DNA of 64,000 bases, taken from the NCBI GenBank assembly GCA_033964015.1, contig JAWWUD010000114.1, positions 248,001 through 312,000 of the forward strand, given 5' to 3'. Position 1 is the first letter of the stretch. Each line of letters begins with the position of its first letter. Made by a program: the position numbers and the translations under genes. The notes below the pieces were generated by a model, which saw only the letters and a program-made list of their open reading frames with translations, made no database searches and was not told where the DNA came from. Of the stretch, positions 1 to 10,994 are shown in pieces. This stretch comes from Scolanthus callimorphus (Eukaryota; Cnidaria; Anthozoa; Actiniaria; Edwardsiidae).

Positions 1-79
1 AGGAGTGAGCAGAATGTTCTCTCTTCTGCCTTTTACTCTTCCCAATTGATAAAATAACGTTTTTCTTAGTTTCCTTTAG

Positions 80-196
80 AAATCGATAAATCCGAAAAAA
101 TCGATATTAACGATTTCCGCACACTTATTTTGGCTACCGATTTTTAACGATTTCACGGAACAATCGATTTTTATCGCTATCGATTTTTAACGATTG
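80..196. repeat. Degenerate AT-rich short repeat
   Basis: Several near copies of CGATTTTTAACGATT and its inverse lie within about 115 bases (clearest at 138-154 and 181-196). It is low-complexity intergenic repeat with no coding potential. Confidence 0.5.
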
Positions 197-524
197 ACTA
201 GACCGGGACTACAGGGTGTAACTATTTTGATAGGCAAGAGAGCCTGGTTTCTACTGGAAATGGCAGAAGTTTCCAGTAGCTTGAAAAACCGCATCAAAAC
301 CTGCAGAATTTTGGAGCGGAAACGTTTTGGTCCGCAAGCGCATAGGGAAGACATTGGTCGCCCCAACATTTTGGATACCTACTGACCAATGCTTTTATTT
401 GTAATATCCTCAGAAGCTCATAAGGGGAAGAAGCTCATAAGGGGCTTGTTAGTTAGATTAAATGACAAGATGGGGGAAGCTGAATTTAGTGAATATGTAT
501 GAAAAATTGACGAAATATGGAGAG

Positions 525-973
525 GCTAAAGCCGGGGAAATACGAGGCACAGAATCCTCAACTTGTCGCGGAACATTGTTGCGTTGCAAGTTGATAATCG
601 ATGTTGCGCGTTTTTCATCTCGCGCCACAACTTGTCGCGCAACAAAAACATTTGTTGCAGGTTGTGAAAACTTGTTGCGCGAAGTAGAGCGCGGGTCTAC
701 TTTGAGACACAAATTCTAGCTTTGTTGCTCGTTTTTCATCAAACACAAAACTTGTCGTGCAACATTTGCCTACGATTCAAGTTGGTTGGTCAATAGGAAT
801 GAAGTGCTAAGGAGCCAAATTTGCCTTGGTCTCGCATGTGTGATCATCAAAACAAAATGTTGCGCGACAAGTTGTGAATTTGATGAAAAACGAGCAACAA
901 ACATTAGACTTGCAACGCAGCAATGTTACGCGACAAGTCGAGGGTTTTTGTGCCTCGTATTTCCCCGGCTTAA
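525..973. mobile_element. Foldback MITE (terminal arms start AAGCCGGGGAAATACGAGG)
   Basis: The left end (about 528-650) reappears inverted at about 840-972. Both arms carry the terminal AAGCCGGGGAAATACGAGG and internal copies of CTTGTCGCGCAACA, itself partly palindromic. There is no open frame worth calling. Arms of roughly 120 bases around a short centre are typical of a non-autonomous foldback DNA element. The superfamily is not identifiable because no clear target duplication is visible. Confidence 0.7.
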
Positions 974-1357
974 AGGCCCATAAGCACCCAAGCCGCATCG
1001 CAGGCACGCAAGAATAACGACGTTGAAAATTCAAAGCAAATTTTCAGTTCCAACTTGTGAAATGCGAAGAACAATAGGAACCCCTTTGAGACCTACAGTA
1101 TCAGCCGATCACAGCTGTTGAATTGAAAACAAAGCGCAAAGGATCCCGGTAGACTGTGGGTCTTTAAAGCCCCCACGAATGCACACAAATATGTGCGTAC
1201 CAGGCCATTTTAGCTGCCCTCCTTCGAATGCAAAGTACAGCAAAAGAAAATGAAGTACCATGCTAAGGATGAGTACTTTTCCACCATGCGGTTTCAATAA
1301 TTGAGCAGTTGGCCATTTGATTGCATCAGGCCAAATTGAGGCTCCTGCTGTATTTCA

Positions 1358-1600
1358 TCCTAAAAGGTACCAAACATGGCGTCGCTTAGTTGATTTTGAC
1401 CCCTAAAAGGTACCAACAGGACGTATTTTCCCTCGTAATTTTTTACGAGGGAAAATGTCTGAAATTCAGGCTACCAACAAGTGTAATTTGCTTGATTTGC
1501 TAGAACGGACCTCTAAGAGGTACCTATCTCGAAAACATACACGTTTTCGAATTTTACCCCTAAAAGGTACCAGAGGCCTGATTTAAACCCTAAAAGGTAC
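1358..1600. repeat. Irregular array of CCTAAAAGGTACC motifs
   Basis: Five copies of a motif close to CCCCTAAAAGGTACC occur at about 1358, 1400, 1509, 1557 and 1588. Spacing is uneven and each ends in the GGTACC palindrome. Between them is a short inverted repeat, CCCTCGTAA / TTACGAGGG. No gene is visible from 974 to 2296 apart from this array. Confidence 0.55.
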
Positions 1601-2296
1601 GACGAGCACCCCCGCCCAAAAAAATATGGGAGTCCCCATCCCGGGCTATGGTGGTTTGTTAACGAAGGCAGGTCTTTGTTGTACTATACACTTTGTTTAT
1701 AATGTCAAAACACGTGTTAGTAAACTGAATACTGCAGACTGAACGCACGATTTGTGCAACAAAAAGTATCAGAATAAACCGCACGACGCACTTATACATG
1801 TACAATGAACTTGAAATCTTCCAATTATGTTCCATTTACTACCCTCTAATGATATTCAGGATTCGTTATAGCTTTCTCGGACAGAGTCCTTGCTACCACC
1901 CTAGTATGACAGGCAGTGTTGAAGGGTACCCAGCCTGGAAAATCAGCAAGTTTCTCAAAAAAGGTTGAGATTTTCCTACCCAATACACTCGAATGGTCAT
2001 GATTCCCTCTCCTTCCCACGACTCACTAAAGAAAATTCATCGTTCCACTCTGGGTCAATAATAAAATGAAAGAACACAACCATTGGCTAGTACAGTTTAT
2101 TTACAAAATATCACAGTCGTCTGGAATCGTATTATCGGATGAAGACCATTTCCAAAGAAAACTGTACAACAAGCTTAAGGGAATTGATCCCTTTGTTATA
2201 ATTTGCATTCCCAAGCACCGTCCATAACATCCAGACCAGCAGAGTCTTCAACACGATCACCGTGTGACTATGGTAACCCGCAACAATAAACTTCCA

Positions 2297-5200
2297 TCAT
2301 CTTAGTCCAAGCTTCTTCTTTTCCTTAGCTTTCTTCTTAACAACATCAATGTTTCTATCTTTCCAGGTGCTTTTCCTTAGTTTAATGGGCCTGCTTCCTA
2401 TATATTTTCCTGCGAATTGGTAAACACACACGTGTTAAAAATGCATGGTAGGTACATTGCATTAACAATTAGACTACGAGTTCGAGTTTTCTATGAGTCA
2501 ATAGTCAAGATAGTTAACGAGGCGCTTGACTATTTCACTCATAGAAAACGAGAACGAGTAGTCTAATGTTTAGTAGAAACCCACTAGCATACTACCTTCG
2601 ACTTGTTGCTAAAACATACCTTTTCAATGATTGGGCAATTCCAGAAAATGCGCCCCCGGGTACATATATTTTCTGGAATTGCCCATTTTAGCGTTTTCGC
2701 TACTCACTATTTAACAATTAGATTACGAGCTCGAGATTTCTCTGAGTTGATAGTATCAGCTTATAGAGAGAGCGAGTAATCTAATTGTTTTAGTAAAATC
2801 ACACTCAGACACTACCTTCGAATAATGAAACTTTTTATTTGAAGAAAAATGTTTGTTTTTCTTCAAAACGCCGGCCTTTTCAAAACTCACTATCTGACTC
2901 AATAGACAGTAAGTTTTGAACCAATCAGAATGCAGGATTCGTGATAGTGTGTGAGTGTGATTTTACTAATACGTGATAGATAGTGAGTAGCGGAGCCAAT
3001 CAGATTCAGGATTCATGATAGTATGCGAGTGGGTTTCTACTAACATAGTTTAGGTACATCTCTAAACAGTTAACAATTTTCACTGTATAGTCATAAACGC
3101 ATCGTCATATGGCGAGTCATGGGAGGAAATATCTGACTGCATTGGAAATAGGTATCCAGTGAAGAAAGGTGCACCGTACATATGTGCCATTTAACCGCCA
3201 CAGGGCAGTGCCCCCTTCTCCCTCTTCAACCTTAACAAAAGATATTCCAGATAGAATACTGAGCCTTTGAGCCTTGATTTTCCATGAGTTTCTCTATTTT
3301 TTCAGCGACTACATTACAACGTAATTTCGTAGCTTCATTTTCAAAATCGTTGAGCAAAAACATACAAACGATACTCAGATGGTGCCCCCTCCCTCCTTTA
3401 AAAGTTCCTGGATCCCCACCTGCAGGGGGACTAACTAAACTGAACTGGCTAATGAAGCACGGTTGGACAAGAGTTACGGCATTGGCCTCTCCCTATTCTC
3501 CTTTGTCACACAAGCGCCATATTGAATTTGCAGCCGATTTATTCAGCATTGAAACGAGGTCAATAGACCGTTACACCTCTTGGTTTTTCAGCCCGCCGGC
3601 GGCTGTCTAAAATGATCGCGTGATCACTTTTTTTGTACCACGTGATGTGTTGCTTATGTACCACATGATAAATGTTGTGGGCGTAAACTTTGAGAGTTCA
3701 TTGTTTTTCTGCATTCCAACGAAGTCTACGCCCAAAACGGTTGATCACGTGGTACATAAGCAACCCATCACGTGGTACCAAAAAGTTGATCACGCGATCA
3801 ATTTTAGACTGCCGCCGGCGGGCAGAAAAATCGAGAGGTGTAACGGTCTACTGGGAAGAGTAGTATGGTACAAAAGTTGACAAAGCTACTAAAAAGTACT
3901 CCTTATTTGTTTTAGAACCAAAAAGTGATTGGCTCATTGCTTTTTCTTCTTTGCCGGGTCATTCCGGAAACAAAATGACGGCGCCGTGACAAAGGCGAAT
4001 TGTGGTCTGGGTTCGACTCCCGGTTTGTCTTCTAGCGAAAATATAAGAAAAAAAAAAGGATAAGCATCAGACCTACCATTCATTTCTCTCATAGCCTTGA
4101 TGAAATCGTTAGGGTCTTTGAAGCTGACAAATCCATATCCTTTGCTCTTGTTGCTTTCTTATCTCTCACAACTTTGGCTTTTAGAAATGACACATACTTG
4201 GAGAACGCTCTCGTCAAGGACTCATCTGTGACTTCACTTCCAAGATCACCACAGAATATCCGGAAATCATCTATAAAAAAGTAATACTAGACTAAGGATA
4301 TAGCAAAGGCTTGCATTGTTTAACAATTAGTCACCAATGGCGATAGTTTTATTGGTGCTGTCACTGGGGACATGTAAAGTGTACTACACTCTTTTGTTTT
4401 TTATAAGAACGTCTAATTTTCAGTGAGGCTGGGCCGTTCTTATTTTTGGAGCAGTTTGAGGCTGGAAATGTTCTTACGGATGTTCTTACATTTCAGTGAC
4501 GTCGGAACCTGAAATATGATAGATCTTATAGAAGGATACATACCAATGAAGTATTTAAGAGAGTTTCTAAATTACAATATTGAAGGTCGTTATTATTAAC
4601 ACACTTGATTCTGGATTTTAGAACGCATCACTGAATATAAATCTATTTTGCTCCTATCTGAAGCTCAGGCATGTTCTTAGCATGTTCTTAAAATTTGGGT
4701 AAATTTCAGGCTGAACGTTCTTATAAAAAAGGTTCTTATAAAAAAAAGAGTGTATTACCAACATTTTGTTCCAAGAGCTGCTTTAGTAATAGAAAAACCT
4801 TAGAGTTTTCTGTGCCAAATAAAATACCGTAATGCTATATTATGGTAATACAATTGTTCCAAGGGCTAAAAATAACAGCTGGAAGGATGGCAGACATCGA
4901 GACTGCCAAAATGGATTTGAACCCGATTATACCAAACATTATCCAATGGCTGGTTCTTATTTCTTGTTAAATTTGTAACACAGCCCTGTGTTAAATCTAT
5001 AACACAGCCCATAGGCTCCCCAGGACTTCGCAGTTCAAGCAATCAAGCCAATGTTTTCAACATTTTGATCTCCGTGCTACGGCAAGTTTGTAATGTACTT
5101 ATAATCTTTCGCATGTGTTTTGAAGTACACAGGTTTGCTTAATCCGGTGTCAGATCAAGGACCAAATAATAACTAAAGCTACCCGAGTACCAGTGAATGC

Positions 5201-6605
5201 AAGGCAGCTATTAAGGTGTCTCAAAATGTCCTGAAGAGGCAATAAAAGTTCAACTTTGGAGCCATGTCAGAGTTTGCTTCGCCTTGTTCGCTCCATAAAT
5301 CTTGCTCCATAACTTAAATCTTGATTTTCCATGTTCTAGCCCTCATCCAATTGATTCTTTTACCGCGTAAAGGATCAGTAGCTGATCTGGCACCATTTCA
5401 ATGATTGTTAGCTATAGTTCTGCTTTGGAGGAAGAAAATTTCTGCATTTTCCACTTTGCTTGTTTGAAATGTAATGTGATTTGATCTGCCGGGAAAGTTT
5501 GAGAAATCACGCAAGGTAATCCACCACCTGACTGGCTATTGCCAAGGAAATGAGAATCAAGATTGTGATTGCAAGAAAATAAAATTCTTGTTCATAGTTT
5601 CATTGCGCTATAATTGAAAACAAGTATTTTATAAAGCAAATAAAAACACATCTACTGTTTGCACAGGCTAATGTAAACCTTAATTTGGTTTGGAGAATTC
5701 TCTAATTCTCACTGCCCTGCTCTCGAATTCTCCCAACCACAATAGTCCACATCTCGGTTTGCATTAGCCTGTGGAAACACAGTAATGTGTTTTGTTTGTG
5801 TCTAATTGTTCAATAGTCTTGCCATGGATAACATCCAAATCATAACTTGAATAACCATGGGAAACTAAGCTGGGTCAAGTTCTCACCCAGTACCGTGTAT
5901 AAACTCAAACCCAAAGATAACTTGACCCACATTAGTTTTCTTTGGCTGTTCTACCATACTGTACTGTTTTGAAACTAAAAAAAACTAAAAAACTTACTTG
6001 CATCCCATGTAGAAAGTGAGGCATCTTCCCAGACCTGCCCACCAGCCACACGCACAAATTTCTTTTCCTTCTTCTTCTTTTCTTTTTCTTCAGCCTCACT
6101 CTGTGAGTAGGTAGACTCCCACTCTTTTGTTCCGCAGGAGTTATTGTCGCAACAGGGGCAGCAGAACCACTTGGAATCATTGGGCCTGCCATTGGACCTG
6201 CCATTGGCACTTGCATACGAGGGACTGGCATTGGTCCAGTTGGGACACCTCGTGATACCATTCCTGGCATTTGCGGTTGTACTGGCATTGGCATTGGAAC
6301 TTGAGCCATAGGCTGCATCCGAGATGGTGGAAGTCTTTGAGGCATCGGCACTGCATTAGATACCATGTGCATCAAACCCTGAGACTGAATGGGCATCTGA
6401 GGCATTTGTGGGGGTAGGGGTCCTCTATGGTGAGGCTGGAATGCATTAGGCAGGTGTGGTGGTTGTGGTGGCCTTGGTAGTGGGTGTGGCTGGGGGATTG
6501 GTTGATGATGAACAGCGGCTTCTTGAATGCTTGTGATGCTAGTTAAAGGTATTGGCTGATATAATTGGCCTTGCTATTGGATGCTCAGCGATCTCTTGCT
6601 CAAAC
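2297..6605 (-). CDS. RBM42: RBM42, RNA-binding motif protein 42 (3' exons, frameshifted)
   Basis: Three exons are visible: 6605-5998, 4270-4077 and 2409-2297, with GT/AG junctions whose phases agree. The first holds an FEQEI motif, a Pro/Met-rich stretch, a Glu/Lys-rich stretch and AGGQVWEDASLSTWDA. The second begins the RRM (DDFRIFCGDLG-like, then KGYGFVSFKDP). The last gives YIGSRPIKLRKSTWKDRN and ends in KEKKKLGLR plus a stop. This matches the conserved C-terminal half of RBM42, a single-RRM RNA-binding protein. The N-terminal exon or exons upstream of 6605 were not found. There are three single-base frameshifts: near 6550, near 6120 (before TYSQSEAEEKEK), and in the RRM near 4163 (between RDKK and SNKSKGYG). 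Retained introns rule out a processed pseudogene. Either the assembly has indel errors or this is a decayed gene copy. Confidence 0.88.
2470..2566. repeat. Short palindrome with ACTACGAG arms
   Basis: AGACTACGAGTTCGAGTTTT at 2471 is inverted at 2540-2566. A related palindrome (AATTAGATTACGAGCTCGAG) occupies 2712-2790. Both lie downstream of the RBM42 stop codon and have no coding content. Confidence 0.6.
2569..3043. mobile_element. Nested pair of related foldback MITEs
   Basis: The outer arms TAGTAGAAACCCACTAGCATA (2571) and its inverse (ending about 3043) enclose a second, similar unit with arms TTAGTAAAATCACACTCAGA (about 2790) and its inverse (ending about 2970). The two units look like diverged members of one family, the inner one inserted in the outer. 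The outer unit also contains the small MITE at 2633-2684. It lies in intron 3 of RBM42 or just after it on the 3' side (between exons 2297-2409 and 4077-4270). Confidence 0.6.
2633..2684. mobile_element. Small MITE, TIR GGGCAATTCCAGAAAAT, ATT target duplication
   Basis: A perfect inverted pair, GGGCAATTCCAGAAAAT and its inverse, is separated by a few bases and flanked on both sides by ATT. The same TIR with the same ATT flanks bounds the longer element at 32571-32808, so this is an internally deleted copy of that family. Confidence 0.7.
3564..3850. mobile_element. Foldback MITE with long arms (TAGACCGTTACACCTC)
   Basis: The sequence from TAGACCGTTACACCTC at 3564 inward is repeated inverted up to 3850. 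The arms are about 115-125 bases and include CCGCCGGCGG, GATCGCGTGATCA and CACGTGGTAC segments. The ends are TA, compatible with a mariner-type TA target, but no transposase is present. It lies in the RBM42 intron between exons 4077-4270 and 2297-2409. Confidence 0.75.
3985..4035 (+). repeat. tRNA-derived SINE fragment (B box only)
   Basis: GGTCTGGGTTCGACTCCCGG has the pol III B-box consensus, but no tRNA cloverleaf or A box can be formed upstream. It is a probable SINE remnant in an RBM42 intron. Confidence 0.35.
4384..4754. mobile_element. MITE with TACACTCTTTT...TTATAAGAACGT ends
   Basis: TACACTCTTTT followed by TTATAAGAACG at the left end is matched by inverted CGTTCTTATAA...AAAAGAGTGTA at the right end. 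The interior is non-coding with further GTTCTTA words. It lies in the RBM42 intron between exons 4077-4270 and 5998-6605. The rest of that intron (4755-5997) shows nothing else I can name. Confidence 0.6.
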
Positions 6606-6829
6606 CTTTAATGAATTGAAACAGAGTTATTGTGGGATTCATGGCCAACATGAATGATAAAAATGCAAACCTGTTTTGGAATTTACACAACCCAAAAAAG
6701 TTGCTAATGACAGAATAAAATCCATGAGCTTTCCATTGTCAAAATCCTTTTTCAACACTATGAAAGGGCAATGAATTTATTACAAGAATGACATTGAGTT
6801 AAAATGTGTCGTTATTACGTATTAGTCAA

Positions 6830-7086
6830 ATCACACTAGTGGTCTATTACCAATGCTGCATTCTGATTGGTTGAGCTACTACTAGGCTATAAGTTATAGC
6901 CTACTAGTAGCGAAAAGTGTCGGATTTGAAAGCCAGAAAATGGCAAATGACTAGAACAAAAAACATTTTTTGGCAATACAAATTTACCTACTAATGTGAT
7001 TTGACTAGAACAATTATTCCTCTCGCCCTCATGGCCTCTGAGTCAATAGCCCATTCGGCCTTTGGCCTCATGGGCTATTGACTCAG

Positions 7087-7115
<29 letters not shown>
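6830..7115. mobile_element. Composite MITE, family also present inverted at 63060-63365
   Basis: One half holds GGTCTATT...GCTGCATTCTGATTGGTT...CTAGTAGCGAAAAG. The other half (7009-7115) is an imperfect palindrome AACAATTATTCCTC...GAGTCAATAGCCCAT / ATGGGCTATTGACTC...GAGGAATAATTGTT. The same two modules occur in reverse order and orientation near the right end of the window. There is no coding potential. Confidence 0.6.
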
Positions 7116-7117
<2 letters not shown>

Positions 7118-7645
7118 TTATCTTGCTAAGATGTATATAGACGAGAAGCTTGTGGCATTGGTAAAACTTAGTAAGCAAGTTTGAACATCATACATGCTTA
7201 TTTGATATAGAAGAAAATCAAATAGAAGTTACGGCATTCGCCCTCTGGTCTTGCACGCAGATTTGAAACTCTCTTGTTATGAAGGGTAATGAAATCTCAC
7301 ATTTTGCCAGGGGGAGCACAGTAGGCCAACTCTAATCATCGAACAAAGAAAACTTTTATCATCGTACTCTTTTTGTTCCATAGGGACTTAAACAGACAAT
7401 TGCTATTTTCGGAGCGTGACTGCTATTTGATTAGATTTTCCTTAATGAGATCCCCTGGAGAAACGGGAGATTTCATTATGATTCATAAACAAGAGAGCTT
7501 CAAATCTGCATGCAAGACCAGAGCGTGAATGTCGTAACTTTGCTATGTTCTTCAAATAAGCATATATAATGATCAAACCTGGTTACTAAGTTTTACCAAT
7601 GCCACAAGCTTCTCATCTACATATACATCTTAACAAGAAATAATT
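7116..7645. mobile_element. Large foldback element, arms about 190 bp
   Basis: The sequence starting AATTATCTTGCTAAGATGTA at 7116 is found inverted ending at 7645. Similarity continues inward through AGCTTGTGGCATTGGTAAAA and GGTCTTGCACGCAGATTTGA. The arms are diverged by several substitutions per 50 bases, so the copy is old. No open frame. It abuts the palindrome at 7009-7115. Confidence 0.7.
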
Positions 7646-8979
7646 TGTAATAACAGCACATTTTAATGCGACATTCATTGCTCTTTCACAATTTCTTTCC
7701 TCGGTAGATAATGTTCGAACATTTAAAGGTTCATGGTAATTGCAATCGGACCTGCGGTAACGTTTAATGCATTACTATACAACAAAGTGCCCACGGAAGA
7801 GCCGAAAATAATGAGTTTTCGGACACTTTTAAAATTCAATTCAACCAAGCAGAATCAGTGTTCTAATTGGTCATAGTTGACAGCATTTTGTATTACTGCG
7901 TTTCTGTTCCGACAAATTTTCTGTAACTTAGCTTGATTTGAGATTACTTCAACTGGAATCGATTCCTGGAATTTGAGCCCCCCCAAAAAAACGGTAATTT
8001 CAGGGCAAAATTTAGATTGTGAATTCTAAAAAGTTTTCAAGAAGATCGGTTCTCAATAACATATTATACATCATTAAAGTAGGATTTGAAAAAAGAATGA
8101 TAAAAATAGAGGAGAAAACACAAAAGTTATGGCCTTGAGTTTGCTGTTGCAACTTTGTGCTCTAGACACAGTTGGGTGCATTTTGAATTTTGATTGAGTC
8201 ACCTTAAATTTAGAGTGCACTTAAATCTCAAATATGAGGGCGCAATTTAAGTCCTTTAGTTTCAAAGTATTTGAAAACATGAACAAAAGTACTGTGTACA
8301 GCATTAAGCTGCCCATTTTTACTTTTCATGTGTTTCCTTTGTCAAAAATGAAATAAAATACTGACAGAGTAATTTGTTTGTTGATTGCATGAGACTCGAA
8401 CTGCTGAAAACCTGCTTGAATTGTTTTGTAGAACAAATATCTGAAGAAAGAAATATTTTGCAAATTCTTTTCTGTTTTCCGTCCTGGTACGTTTTGCTAG
8501 TCATCTTACACCAAAATGATAGCTCTTCAGATTGGTCTTTTACACTTGAAGTTAATGAAAGTTAATTATCAGAATGCTCATGTAGAAATTCAAAACATGC
8601 TAACTATATAAATACAAAAGTAATAATTGTTCAACTAGGCTAAAGCTTTCTATAGGCGCCCCAAAAATTTTTTGATGAGCAATGGATTGAAACGAAGTAC
8701 AATCATTATAATAGTTTTGTATGGGAAAAATATTTTTCTACATGAAATGAATTTAATGGAACAGTGAAAATGTTAACAATAAAATGTACAAAAACTTGCA
8801 TATTGTAATTTCAGTGTTTCACAAAAGTGATCGAAAGAAATTGGAACTAAGGGGAGCATTTATTATTTAGAGTGGAGATAAGGAATTAACCTTGTGTGAA
8901 AGCTAACATGCTAATGAAATGGTCCCATGTGTGCTTATGAGCGTTAGCCCTAGTAAGCGGAGAAAGAGAAAAAAATCTC
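7646..8979. other. No gene recognised
   Basis: AT-rich sequence without a convincing reading frame, splice pattern or long repeat. If RBM42 is complete in this genome, its missing 5' exon should lie here or farther right, but I could not identify it. Confidence 0.4.
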
Positions 8980-9056
8980 TGACCCCGAGAGGGATTCGAA
9001 CCCACAACCTCCGGAATTGTACATCCGATGCTCTACCAGCTGAGCTCAAAATTGAT
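8980..9056 (-). repeat. tRNA-derived SINE (A and B boxes)
   Basis: On the minus strand GAGCTCAGCTGGTAGAGC (A box/D arm) is followed by GGTTGTGGGTTCGAATCC (B box/T arm). The anticodon loop is eight bases and the 5' and 3' acceptor strands do not pair, so this is not a working tRNA gene. It is the head of a SINE or a tRNA pseudogene. Confidence 0.6.
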
Positions 9057-9255
9057 AACCCCTCCTTTCAAAAAACAACACTTTAAATTGAGCATTTTAG
9101 TGTTAAATAGACACCAGGTTATGGTTTATGGTGTTCCACTTTAGGGTCTGGTTTATAAGCATGGCTATGAATTCCCTCTAACACACACAAAACCAAATAA
9201 AAATGTTTAAACAAAAGCATCAACTTGAAACTTGATTTAGGCAATATTTCCACAC

Positions 9256-9287
<32 letters not shown>

Positions 9288-9432
9288 GACTTTATTTATA
9301 AAGGAGGGTAGCACTTAATAGCCAAAGGCTAATAAACTTGTGGCCTTCCAAATACACTATTACAGTACTACTACTACTACTAATAACTATTTACAATCAA
9401 TAAAATATAACAATACAATATGAATAATAAAA
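9256..9432. repeat. (AAT)n and (ACT)n microsatellites in a possible LINE tail
   Basis: An (AAT) run is followed by TAAATAAAGACTTTATTTAT and then an (ACT) run and AT-rich sequence. The pattern resembles the 3' end of a retroposon, but there is no coding sequence to confirm it. Confidence 0.35.
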
Positions 9433-9490
9433 GGCATAAAAAGGAAAAAATTAGACATTAAAATAATATAAAAATTTCCGTTCATTACAA

Positions 9491-9652
9491 GCATTGGGCA
9501 TTGGAAATTCTGGAGGGGTGGGGGGGGGGGGGGGGGGGGTCAATTTACTTGATCATTTCCATACAAATACTGTATTTTCCTTGGAAATTCCAGAGGGAGT
9601 CACTTTTCAACACCCTTCCGTGGAGGGGGTATGGATATTTTCTGGAACCACA
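9491..9652. repeat. MITE-like repeat with a long G tract
   Basis: GGAAATTCTGGAGG near the left and GGATATTTTCTGGAACCAC at the right resemble ends seen in repeats at about 29305 and 49620. A G tract of about 20 bases sits at 9520-9539 and is likely length-variable. Confidence 0.4.
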
Positions 9653-9772
9653 CATTAAAAATGGCAAACATGTTGTTTTTAAAACAAGCTAGAGCTCCTC
9701 TCTTTCAACAAACTGCACTGTTATGGTTATAATCATGCCATTCTGTGTTCAAACAATCAAATGCAAAAGTAG

Positions 9773-10023
9773 TTGCCACACTTGTCCTTCCGTTCCATCC
9801 CCTGCTTCTTTCAATGTTGGCTGGAAAATTAGGCCGCTTGTCCAGCTCAACTAGCAACATTGAAAGGGCGAAGGCACAGGGAAGGGGAAGCAAGTGCGCC
9901 AACGTTTTGCATTTGATTGTAGCTTGGAGGGTACTGGTAGTCATCATTAAAAATATTGATTATCATACACGCGATGTGCTAACACAAATTATGATATGTA
10001 CTCAATGGAGTACAGCAACATAC
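9773..10023 (+). repeat. Dispersed 250-bp repeat, copy 1
   Basis: Nearly identical (a handful of differences) to 11257-11506, in the same orientation, both starting TTGCCACACTTGTCCTTCCG and ending AGTACAGCAACATAC. Copy 2 lies in an insertion bounded by a 15-bp duplication. No product is recognised. The stretch 10024-10994 between copies has no supported gene. Confidence 0.8.
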
Positions 10024-10994
10024 TGAAAATTTGGGTTGATAAGATTGGTGTTTAGTCGATATACACATAGACCAAAATTCATGCTCATGCTCATTCATGC
10101 TCCAATCTGAGAACGGCGAACAAGTAAATTCTGAAAATATAGTTCAAGAGCTTTAATTTGATACCAGTTTCACTATGTCCCATGGGGTTGTGCTACGAAA
10201 TCCACTTTCCAGGCCTCTTTTGAGATTTGGCTCATGGACTATATCTGTTTTGTGCCTTTGACTTTGTCCAGTGGGCCGGGTAGGAACTCACCTCGACATT
10301 TCCTCTTCCAGCTCATTTTGCGATGTGGATCCTCCATTTTTGGAAGCAGAGTTTTGGTAGCGTGCGTAGTAGTTACAGTAGTGTTTTCCGCTGACCAATA
10401 CTAGAGAAACAAGGCAGAATTTCTGCAGAATTTTTGTCGTTTGATTTACGTTCCCTTGTCTGCTTAGAAGCCTGGCCTGTACTGTACTGTGGGCTCAGAC
10501 CACAGGCCTACCGTCAACATACGGTGCGCGAGAGGACAGAAATAACACACACGCTCAAAAAGAGAACATCCACGTATCAATTAAAAGCAAACAGGATTGA
10601 AAATAAAAACAAAAAAAACAAACAAAAAACGACAGGTAGGTACACTGTCGAAAAACTAAACAAAAAATATAAAATTATCGAGAGAAGCCCGCGAGAGACT
10701 GGTCGCTGAACCGGTTTGCAAGGCATTCTGGTTAGTGAAGTTGAGTTTGCCGCGTTTACGTTGATGTTTTGCAGCTTGATGTTCTGTCTCACTGTGAATC
10801 CTCTTAAACTCTCAAAATGTGATTGCTACGGACACATTGCAGGTGGTTTCTTGCAGGTAAGTTTGCGTTCTTACCATTTGCTGTATCGAATATTTTGAAG
10901 AATAGGTGAGAAATGAGAAGAACTCAGAAGAAATTTGAGCTCACACATGCATACCTGCCAACTCTCCAGGTTTCCCCTGCTCAGTTCAAGTAAT

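Noticed and set aside
8980..9056. Functional tRNA gene
   Set aside because: A and B boxes are present but the acceptor stem does not pair and the anticodon loop is eight bases.
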